Shown: positions 1 through 5,579 of the stretch, in pieces | Layout: each line of letters begins with the position of its first letter | How positions within the stretch are numbered: position 1 is the first letter of the stretch | Assembly: GCA_030043215.1 (NCBI GenBank) | Contig: JASHYG010000423.1 | Span: forward strand, 1 to 6,508 | Origin: Gammaproteobacteria bacterium | Lineage (GTDB): Bacteria; Pseudomonadota; Gammaproteobacteria; Steroidobacterales; Steroidobacteraceae | DNA length: 6,508 nt | Direction of reading: 5' to 3' | Position numbers and translations under genes: made by a program | The notes under the pieces: generated by a model | Seen by the model: the letters and a program-made list of their open reading frames with translations, nothing else | Databases searched by the model: none | What the model was told of the DNA's origin: nothing

Positions 1-860
1 TTGAGCAGCGTCCGGTGCTCCTTACCGTCGGTCGTCGCGTAGTGGTCGAAGCTGTTGTCGTGGTCGAAGAAGCCTGTGGCGATGACCACTCCCCGCTCCA
101 CGTCGATCAGCGGATAGCGCCGCTCGCGAACGCGTTTGTTGATGCGGAAGATGCCGAGCCTGAACTGCGCCTCGCAGCCCTGCGCGAGCGCGGCCGATCC
201 GTACTGGCCGCGGGTGGTGCTGATGCCGTTCTCGGTTCTCTGGCAATCGGGATCGAACAGAGTGAGCAGGTCGCCGTCGTTGCGCTCCACGGTGCTGAAG
301 TAGCCGTTGGCCACGTCGCGCAGGCGCTCGCGCTCGCGCCGCAGGGACGGTGGCAGAACCTCAGCAAACGCGGGATCGTGGATGACCTTGGCCGGATCGC
401 CGAACGCCGAGGGAAGCCCCGTCTGGCGGTCCACGACCGTCTCGACCTCGGTGATCCGGCCGTCGCGTACCTTCAACCGCATGGCGTAATACGCCTGCGC
501 GCCGTGCTCCTCGACCGAGCCGAGCCATGCGACGTTACCGGTATCGGGATCGGCCGCGAGCAGCGCATTCGGCGACGCGGCGGAGATCGAGCCCCAGAGC
601 CCGCTTCCGATCGGGATCGCGACGTCGTTCTCCGTGAACTCAACGGTCTTGGAGAAAGGAACGCGCGATGGATCGTGATGGACGAGGCCGTCCATGTACC
701 GCTTGGCGAAGCCGATCAGGCAATCGTGGCCGCAATCGCTCTCGGCGACGGCGCTGCGCTCGCCGTAAGCCTGCGCGGCAGCGGGATGGGGCGCGAAGGC
801 GGTCGAGCCGAGCACCCCCGCCGCAATCAGCGCGCAGAAGATGCGCGGTCCGAACGGCAG
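1..860 (-). CDS. Secreted DUF8021/NTF2-like protein, 3' end beyond the window
   Basis: The frame is open from about 860 to base 1 and has no stop, so the C-terminus is missing; about 286 codons are visible. Counting from CTG at 858-860, residues 5-31 look like a Sec signal peptide ending in AAAQA. Next come a Cys pair (SDCGHDC, 41-47), an HDPSRVPFS segment with FTEN (62-78), GSGLWG (85-90), EEHG (117-120), a TEVET strand (137-141), and a second segment with DVANGYF (182-188), DCQRTENG (205-212) and GFFDHDNSFDHY (263-274). From memory this resembles proteins annotated DUF8021 or SnoaL-like, with two cystatin/NTF2-type halves. The function is unknown and a catalytic role is not shown. It follows the dioxygenase stop at 862-864 directly, as the last visible gene of the operon. 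There is no ATG, GTG or TTG near the signal peptide: the nearest upstream ATG (1020-1022) adds 54 residues of dioxygenase-overlapping sequence and the first GTG (813-815) cuts the signal peptide. The start is therefore uncertain; the reading frame is well supported. Confidence 0.72.
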   Translation of the reverse strand, partial: MPFGPRIFCALIAAGVLGSTAFAPHPAAAQAYGERSAVAESDCGHDCLIGFAKRYMDGLVHHDPSRVPFSKTVEFTENDVAIPIGSGLWGSISAASPNALLAADPDTGNVAWLGSVEEHGAQAYYAMRLKVRDGRITEVETVVDRQTGLPSAFGDPAKVIHDPAFAEVLPPSLRRERERLRDVANGYFSTVERNDGDLLTLFDPDCQRTENGISTTRGQYGSAALAQGCEAQFRLGIFRINKRVRERRYPLIDVERGVVIATGFFDHDNSFDHYATTDGKEHRTLL

Positions 861-861
861 C

Positions 862-1749
862 CTAGTAGGCGGGCGCCCCGGCGGAGACCTCGGGGCCGTA
901 CTCGTTGACGGTCGTGCGGCGCACGTCGCGCTTGTAGCGGTCGGTCTCGAGAGGCGTCGCCCGGTGCAGCGTGCAGCGATTGTCCCAGATGACGAGGTCC
1001 CACGGCCGCCACTTGTGCACATAGATGAACCGTTCCTGCGTCGCGAATGCGTAGAGCTCATCGAGCAGCGCGAGCGCCTGCGGCTCGGGCCAGCCGACGA
1101 TCCCCGTCGCGTGGCCGCCGACATAGAGCGACTTGCGTCCGTAGGGCATCGTGCGCACCAGCGGATGCGTGACGGGGGGCATGGTGGCGCGCATGGCATC
1201 GGTTACGCCCGTGAGTCCCGTGCGCTCGCGCCCGCGCCAGAAGTCGTGGACCGCCGTGAGCCCGGCGATGCGGGCGCGGGTCTCGTCCGGCAAGGCATCG
1301 TAGACGGCGCGCGTGTCGATGAAATGCGTGTCGCCGCCCTCGGGAGGCACGATGTGGCCCAGCAGGAGCGACCACTTCGTGGGCAGGCTGTTGAAGGAGC
1401 TGTCGGAGTGGAACCGCTCCGCGCCCTTCGCGAGCCGGCGCGCCTCGGACTGGTACGGAACGATCTCGTTGTTCGCATCGAGATTCGAGGCGTCGAACAG
1501 CTCCATCCGCAAGCGGCGCTTCGCGGACGTGCGGCCGAGGCCCGGCGGCAGCTCCAGAGGGCCGAAGGCGCGGCTGAAGCGGATGTGGTCGTCGTCCGTG
1601 ATGCGGGCATCGCGCACCACGGTGACCGCATAGCGGGCCATCGCATCCTCGACGGCGCGCACGAGCTCCGCGCTCGGCGGCTGCGTGAGATCGGCACCGA
1701 CCATCTCGGCGGCGAAGATGGGATGCAGCGCGTGGATTGCGAGGGCCAT
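862..1749 (-). CDS. TauD/TfdA-family Fe(II)/2-oxoglutarate-dependent dioxygenase
   Basis: This 295-residue protein has the normal length for the family. It is expected to be a cytoplasmic, non-haem iron enzyme that couples oxidative decarboxylation of 2-oxoglutarate to hydroxylation of a substrate, which often breaks a C-O or C-S bond. The facial triad is visible as H114-x-D116 (in RFHSDSSF) and H262 (in TLHRATP). The conserved GGDT is at 138-141, followed by FIDTR. R274 lies 12 residues after H262, the usual spacing for the Arg that binds the 2-oxoglutarate carboxylate, and R278 follows in DVRRTTV. From memory this pattern is closer to TfdA (2,4-dichlorophenoxyacetate dioxygenase) than to taurine dioxygenase; the true substrate cannot be read. 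There is no signal peptide. The start is ATG 1747-1749, supported by a GGAG 9 nt upstream. It is the fourth gene of the leftward operon, between two predicted exported NTF2-type proteins. Confidence 0.93.
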   Translation of the reverse strand: MALAIHALHPIFAAEMVGADLTQPPSAELVRAVEDAMARYAVTVVRDARITDDDHIRFSRAFGPLELPPGLGRTSAKRRLRMELFDASNLDANNEIVPYQSEARRLAKGAERFHSDSSFNSLPTKWSLLLGHIVPPEGGDTHFIDTRAVYDALPDETRARIAGLTAVHDFWRGRERTGLTGVTDAMRATMPPVTHPLVRTMPYGRKSLYVGGHATGIVGWPEPQALALLDELYAFATQERFIYVHKWRPWDLVIWDNRCTLHRATPLETDRYKRDVRRTTVNEYGPEVSAGAPAY

Positions 1750-1840
1750 GCGTGTGAGCTCCGGCGCCCGAGCTTAATCGACATCGGGCCTCGCGATACA
1801 GCGAGAGCGTGGCCGTGGACCCGCCGCTGTCCTGAGCCGA
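1750..1840 (-). other. 91 nt spacer between the two-domain NTF2 gene and the dioxygenase gene
   Basis: This is the only sizeable gap inside the leftward operon. It holds the GGAG ribosome binding site at 1759-1762. A short stem (ctcgc/gcgag, 1790-1805, 6 nt loop) has no T tract and is not a convincing terminator. No convincing -35/-10 pair is visible, so read-through from the upstream genes is likely but an internal promoter cannot be excluded. Confidence 0.5.
1759..1762 (-). promoter_or_regulatory. Ribosome binding site of the dioxygenase gene
   Basis: The minus strand reads GGAG, followed by 9 nt and the ATG at 1747-1749. It is the clearest Shine-Dalgarno site in the leftward operon and fixes the dioxygenase start. 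The other genes in the operon have weak or no visible sites. Confidence 0.65.
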
Positions 1841-3355
1841 TCATCTCGGGGCGTAAAGACTCATCGGCGCAACGCCGCCCGCCGCCGGATTCGGCGGCGG
1901 CGCCGGCCGGCCCGTCACCGGATTCGGGTAGTGGAACGGGAGGACGTAGAAGCTCGGATAGGTGAGATACAGCTGCGAGGGAGGCAGATCCGGCGGCGGC
2001 AGGAAGCTGTCCGGCCTCGTGTTGGGCACGGCGCCGTCCCTCCAGCCGCCCTGATAGGGCGCATACATGTTGAACGCCGCACGCACGGTCTTGAACTTCC
2101 AGATCCCACTCTCCTTCACGTACGTGTTCTCGTAGAGCGCATCGCCCCACAGCCCAGTACGGCCGCTGCCGCCCATGATGAAAGCCGTCCAGCGACCCTG
2201 GGCGGTCTTGCCGTCGGGGGCCACATCGACGATGCCCTGGAACTGCTGATGATTCAGCAACTGGCCAGTCCTCGTTGAGATGCCGATCGGCCCGAGGCCC
2301 GTGACCAGGTATTCCAGCACCCTCTTCGGCCCGATGAAGATGCCCCGTCCGCCGATCTCGTAGGTGCCGTCCGCCGCAAAGAGCTGCGCGACGTCGGGCC
2401 ATTGCGCCTTGTCCACGTAGTATCCGTACGCTCGCTGGATCTTCTCGATCTGAGCGCGGTCCTCGAGCAGCTCCACCCGGTGCGCAAGCGCGTTGGCGCT
2501 CGCTTGCAGCGCCACGAGATCCGCGGGGAGATCGGCCGGACCCTGCACGTCCTGCTCGATGGACGGCACGGCAGCGGCGACCGGATTCCCGTAGTGATAG
2601 GGCGGAACATAGATGCCGGGCAGAGACCGATAGATCTCGGTCGGCGGTCGATCCGGCGGCAGCGCGACGCTCGGCCCGGCGAGGGGAATGTCACCGGCGC
2701 CCCAGCCCCGCTCGTAGTCCGCGAAGAACGTGACGTAGAAGTGCAGCTTGCTGATCTTCCAGATGCCGTCCTCGTTGACGTACTCGTTCTCGTACTCACC
2801 TTCTCCCCACTGCCCCTTGCCATCCTTGGCGAGCATGACGTCACTGCGCCAGCGCGCCTTGGCGGTCCGATTGTCTGGTGCCACATCGATGATGGGCTGC
2901 AGCATCGGGTAGTCGTTGAGCTCGCCCTGCTCGAGTCCTTCCGGTCCCATGAGCGCGAGCGCCTTGCGGATGTGCGCGCGTCCGACATAGACGCCGCGCT
3001 GCCCGTATTCGTAGGTGGCGTGCCGGCTGAAGAGCGCAGCGGCGCTGTCCCAGAGGCCCTTGTCGATGTAGTAGCCGTAGGCGGCCTGCAGTCTCTCGAT
3101 CTGCTCATGGGACGTAAGGAGCGCGAGCGCCTGCGCCGAGCGCGCAACCGACTCCCGCAGCTGCCGAATCTCGAGACTGCGCTCCTCCGCCGATGCCGCC
3201 GCTGTCGTTGTGGCCGCTGTCGCCGTGGCCGCTGTCGTTGCGGCCGATGCACCGAGGGCGAGCGCTCCACCCAGGATGCATGCGGCGAGGGTCCCGGCCG
3301 AGCGAGATCGATACGTCACGTGCGCATCACTCGCAGCTGTGGACTCATCGCCCAC
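1841..3355 (-). CDS. Secreted protein with two tandem SnoaL/NTF2-like domains
   Basis: A 504-residue protein if started at GTG 3353-3355. An N-terminal hydrophobic stretch (about 21-38, ending GASA) looks like a Sec signal peptide. It is followed by an Ala/Thr-rich linker (39-55) and two homologous modules. Module 1 (about 60-262) has YGYYIDKGLW (93-102), VYVG (122-125), IIDVAPD (155-161), YENEYV (188-193), GIWK (197-200) and KLHFY (203-207). Module 2 (about 278-483) has YGYYVDKAQW (310-319), IFIG (339-342), IVDVAPD (375-381), YENTYV (408-413) and GIWK (417-420). Each ends in a proline-rich tail with HYxNPV (254-259 and 475-480). SnoaL-like (NTF2-fold) proteins include cofactor-free lyases, dehydratases and isomerases as well as non-enzymatic proteins, so the activity is unassigned; the location is probably periplasmic. 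The gene overlaps the upstream single-domain gene by 11 nt. An alternative GTG at 3317-3319 would give a shorter, cleaner signal peptide and a 25 nt gap; neither start has a good ribosome binding site. Confidence 0.88.
   Translation of the reverse strand: MGDESTAASDAHVTYRSRSAGTLAACILGGALALGASAATTAATATAATTTAAASAEERSLEIRQLRESVARSAQALALLTSHEQIERLQAAYGYYIDKGLWDSAAALFSRHATYEYGQRGVYVGRAHIRKALALMGPEGLEQGELNDYPMLQPIIDVAPDNRTAKARWRSDVMLAKDGKGQWGEGEYENEYVNEDGIWKISKLHFYVTFFADYERGWGAGDIPLAGPSVALPPDRPPTEIYRSLPGIYVPPYHYGNPVAAAVPSIEQDVQGPADLPADLVALQASANALAHRVELLEDRAQIEKIQRAYGYYVDKAQWPDVAQLFAADGTYEIGGRGIFIGPKRVLEYLVTGLGPIGISTRTGQLLNHQQFQGIVDVAPDGKTAQGRWTAFIMGGSGRTGLWGDALYENTYVKESGIWKFKTVRAAFNMYAPYQGGWRDGAVPNTRPDSFLPPPDLPPSQLYLTYPSFYVLPFHYPNPVTGRPAPPPNPAAGGVAPMSLYAPR
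3198..3242. repeat. Three tandem copies of a 15 bp unit inside the coding region
   Basis: On the plus strand the unit gccgctgtcgttgtg occurs three times in a row (3198-3212, 3213-3227, 3228-3242). Copy 2 has two changes (tt to cc) and copy 3 one (t to c). As the unit is five codons long, copy number changes stay in frame. It encodes the Ala/Thr-rich linker just after the signal peptide of the two-domain NTF2 protein (about residues 38-53). Confidence 0.85.
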
Positions 3356-4124
3356 TCACGGGATTCTGGTAATGAAAGGGCGGCGTGAACGTTGCAGGAA
3401 AGGGCTCGTACCGGACCGTCGGCGGGCGGTCGGCGGGGAGGGCTTCTCCGGCGGCCGACTTCCAGTCGCCGGTCACCGGCTTTAGCTTCGCCCAGCCACT
3501 GTCGTACGGGGCGAGGAAGCTCGGATAGTAATGCAGCTTCCAGATCTTCCAGACGCCGTGCTGCTTGACGTACTCGTTCTCGTAGACGCCCGCGCCCCAC
3601 TCCGCATCCTGGTGGTAGTGGCCGAGCAGCGCGATCTCGCGCCAGCGCCCTTTCGCCGTCGCTCCGTCCGGCGCGACATCGACCACCGGCTGGAGCTGCA
3701 TGCGGTGATAGATCTGGCCGAAGGGCAGGCCCGGCCCTGGATTGCCGCCGCCATCGAGCATCAGCCGCTCGCGAATCCGCGCCTGGCCGACGTACACGCC
3801 GTCCACGCCGATCTCCATCGTGGCGTCATCGGCAAAGAGCGCGGCGGCCTCGCCCCAGTACCCCTTGTCGATGTAATAGCCGTAGGCGCGCTGAAGCTTC
3901 CTCACGGCGTCCGCGTCCTCGATACGCGCCGCCTGGGCATTGAGAGCCGCGATCCGCGCCTGCAGCCGTGCGAGGATCCGGGCATCGGAATCCGGGGCTC
4001 CCGCTGAGACGGGACCGACAGCCATCGCGGCCACGAGCGCCACGCACGCAACGAGCGTGTACAGCTGTCTGCAGCGCAGCGCCGTGCGCACCGTGTACTG
4101 GTCGGTGCCCGCCCGTGCCGCCAC
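3345..4124 (-). CDS. Secreted single-domain SnoaL/NTF2-like protein
   Basis: A 259-residue protein from GTG 4122-4124. The signal peptide spans about residues 12-41 with a hydrophobic core (LYTLVACVALVAAMAV) and a likely cut after VSA. A helical stretch (about 46-79, rich in Ala, Arg and Leu) leads into one NTF2-type domain with YGYYIDKGYW (81-90), VYVG (110-113), VVDVAPDG (147-154), GRW (159-161), YENEYV (181-186), VWK (191-193) and KLHYY (196-200). The tail has DRPPT (232-236) and ends FHYQNPVSGR. It is clearly a paralogue of each module of the next gene. The family is SnoaL-like by motif; the reaction is unknown. The start lies 3 nt after the transporter stop, which suggests translational coupling. 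An in-frame GTG at residue 12 would give a more compact signal peptide. No clear ribosome binding site is seen for either start. Confidence 0.87.
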   Translation of the reverse strand: MAARAGTDQYTVRTALRCRQLYTLVACVALVAAMAVGPVSAGAPDSDARILARLQARIAALNAQAARIEDADAVRKLQRAYGYYIDKGYWGEAAALFADDATMEIGVDGVYVGQARIRERLMLDGGGNPGPGLPFGQIYHRMQLQPVVDVAPDGATAKGRWREIALLGHYHQDAEWGAGVYENEYVKQHGVWKIWKLHYYPSFLAPYDSGWAKLKPVTGDWKSAAGEALPADRPPTVRYEPFPATFTPPFHYQNPVSGR

Positions 4125-4127
4125 GGA

Positions 4128-5408
4128 TCAGCGGCCCGCGGGACCCATGCGGGCCAGGGCACGCGGCGCGGTCTCCCTCAGCCCGAGCGCGAGCAAGGCT
4201 CCGACGATCGTCAGGCCGAGCATGATCCACAGGGGCGCCTGCAGCCCCGCCCGGTCCGCGGCATAGCCGGCGATCGATGGGGAGAGCACGCCTCCGAGCA
4301 CCTCGCCCGTGCCCATGCACACACCGAGCACCGTCGCACGCAGATGCGGATCGACACTCTCGGACGGTACGGTCGCCATGAACAGGGGGAAGATCCCGGT
4401 CTGTCCCCAGCCCACGAAGAAGATGACGGCAAGCACCCAGACCGAGCCCGTGAAGTACAGGGCCCCGAGCGGCAGGATCACCCCGATGATCGGCATCGCG
4501 ATCATGAGCGGACGGCGGCCGATCCGGTCCGAGAGGCCGGAGATCACGAAGGCGCCGAGAGTCGCCGAGATGCCGAGCATGCCCATCAGCCAGCCCTCGG
4601 TCTGCGGAGAGTAATGGCGCACGCTCGTCAGATACAGCGGCATGAAGGTCTGGCAGACGACGAAGTAGGAGACGAGCACGACGCCCATGAGAGCGCACAG
4701 GACGACGTTACGGTCGGCGAGCGCGGCACGCATGAGCCCCTTGTCGGTCCGCGGACGGTGCGCGACGGGTGCATCATCCTGCGGAGGCCGCAGATACTTC
4801 CAGAGCAGCACGGCGGCGATGAGGCCCGGCGCGCCGGCAAGGAAGAAGGCGCGGCGCCATCCGTAGGAGGACGCGAACCAGGCGAGCACGACGGCCGCCG
4901 CGAACGTGCCGAGCAGGTTCGAGCCGAAGTTCTGGGTCACTCCCATCGCAAGTCCGCGGCGCTCCGGCCGCACCTCGGAGGCGACGATCGCCTGGCTGAT
5001 CGGCATGATCCCGCCTTCGGCCGCGCCCATCAGCAGGCGCGCGCCGAGCAGGATCGCAAAGGAGGCCGCGATGCCCGAGAGGAACGAGCACGCCGAGAAG
5101 GCGAGCGTCGCGACGATCAGCACCCCCTTGCGGCTGCCCGTCTTGTCCGACACCAGCCCGATCCCGAAGGCCGCGCAGGCCCAGGTGAGCGACAGTGCGC
5201 TCGAGAGCACGCCCACCTCGGTGTCGCTCAAGTGCAGGTCGGGCTGCACGAACGGCATGAGGTAGCCGAGCGCATTGCGGTCGAAGAAGACGATGCCGAA
5301 CGTGATGCTGAGCAGCGTCACGATCATCGTCTGGTAGGCCGGGGAGGAGACTCCGACGGCCGCGGGCGCCGCGGCCCGCGAGACGCTCACCGGCTCGGCA
5401 CTGCTCAT
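4128..5408 (-). CDS. MFS transporter, ACS (anion:cation symporter)-like
   Basis: This 426-residue inner-membrane protein has the full MFS length, with about 12 hydrophobic segments: roughly 26-46, 62-85, 96-115, 117-140, 156-178, 184-204, 233-257, 272-291, 300-318, 321-345, 358-382 and 388-411. The MFS motif A appears in loop 2-3 as GLVSDKTGSRKG (84-95) and again in loop 8-9 as GLSDRIGRR (291-299). FFDRNALGYLMP (41-52) at the end of segment 1 matches the DR signature usual in the ACS group, whose members take up organic anions such as hexuronates, glucarate or aromatic acids. The substrate is not readable. The start is ATG 5406-5408, with only a weak purine-rich stretch upstream (GAGCGA). It is the first gene of the leftward operon and probably sits next to its promoter. 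The stop at 4128-4130 is 3 nt before the NTF2 gene start. Confidence 0.92.
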   Translation of the reverse strand: MSSAEPVSVSRAAAPAAVGVSSPAYQTMIVTLLSITFGIVFFDRNALGYLMPFVQPDLHLSDTEVGVLSSALSLTWACAAFGIGLVSDKTGSRKGVLIVATLAFSACSFLSGIAASFAILLGARLLMGAAEGGIMPISQAIVASEVRPERRGLAMGVTQNFGSNLLGTFAAAVVLAWFASSYGWRRAFFLAGAPGLIAAVLLWKYLRPPQDDAPVAHRPRTDKGLMRAALADRNVVLCALMGVVLVSYFVVCQTFMPLYLTSVRHYSPQTEGWLMGMLGISATLGAFVISGLSDRIGRRPLMIAMPIIGVILPLGALYFTGSVWVLAVIFFVGWGQTGIFPLFMATVPSESVDPHLRATVLGVCMGTGEVLGGVLSPSIAGYAADRAGLQAPLWIMLGLTIVGALLALGLRETAPRALARMGPAGR

Positions 5409-5491
5409 CGGTCGCTCGCTCGCGGCGTGACTCTGGGCCGTTTACCCTGCATCATCGCTCCAACGTTAGTCTAGCCGCCGCCAAATTGAAA

Positions 5492-5541
5492 GCGCACCGT
5501 GTCGTTGAGACTGCCAGCGCACGCCGCCCACCGGAGTGCGC
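5492..5541. promoter_or_regulatory. Repeated GCGCAC half-sites, possible operator
   Basis: AGCGCAC occurs at 5491-5497 and again at 5516-5522, exactly 25 bp apart, and the inverse GTGCGC is at 5536-5541. The inner pair forms an inverted repeat with 19 bp between half-site centres, about two helical turns, ending 38 bp before the AAHS-type transporter start. It could be an operator for a dimeric regulator. Six-base matches are common by chance in such GC-rich DNA, so this is weak. Confidence 0.2.
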
Positions 5542-5564
5542 GTGATGCGGCCGTCGCGACTATC

Positions 5565-5570
5565 GAGGAG
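5565..5570 (+). promoter_or_regulatory. Ribosome binding site of the rightward transporter
   Basis: GAGGAG lies 9 nt before ATG 5580-5582 and 6 nt before an in-frame GTG at 5577-5579, and so supports a start at one of these adjacent codons. The ATG at 5572-5574 is read ATG-AAG-TGA and stops at once. Confidence 0.7.
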
Positions 5571-5579
5571 CATGAAGTG

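Larger units (their letters stand above)
5409..5579. promoter_or_regulatory. Divergent intergenic region between two transporter genes
   Basis: These 171 bp separate the start codons of two genes read away from each other, so both promoters should lie here. I see no sigma70-like pair good enough to name. TTGAAA at 5486-5491 is a fair plus-strand -35, but nothing like TATAAT follows at 16-18 bp. The region contains repeated GCGCAC half-sites (listed separately) and a small palindrome AACGTT at 5462-5467. Confidence 0.5.

Noticed and set aside
15..908. Long plus-strand open frame opposite the DUF8021-like gene
   Set aside because: Its protein is Arg/Ala/Val-rich without any fold-like pattern, while the minus strand reads a coherent signal peptide and conserved segments. 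It is an antisense frame kept open by high GC.
1790..1805. Small stem-loop between the two-domain NTF2 gene and the dioxygenase gene as a terminator
   Set aside because: The stem has only 5 bp and no T tract follows on either strand; such a hairpin is expected by chance at this GC content.
841..1965. Plus-strand open frame of 374 codons opposite the dioxygenase
   Set aside because: It is antisense to a complete, motif-verified dioxygenase and its composition is typical of a GC-rich shadow frame.
1203..2402. Minus-strand open frame of 399 codons across the gap and both neighbouring genes
   Set aside because: It is out of frame with the dioxygenase and the two-domain protein, is Arg/Ser/Ala-rich, and shows none of their motifs.
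2402..3388. Plus-strand open frame opposite the two-domain NTF2 gene
   Set aside because: It is antisense to clear paralogous domains, and it shows no recognisable motif.
4344..5474. Plus-strand open frame of 376 codons opposite the ACS-like transporter
   Set aside because: The translation is dominated by Arg, Glu, His and Gly, the usual mirror of hydrophobic transporter codons.
5486..5514. TTGAAA as the -35 element of a sigma70 promoter for the rightward transporter
   Set aside because: No -10-like hexamer occurs at 16-18 bp downstream, so a promoter call would rest on one hexamer.
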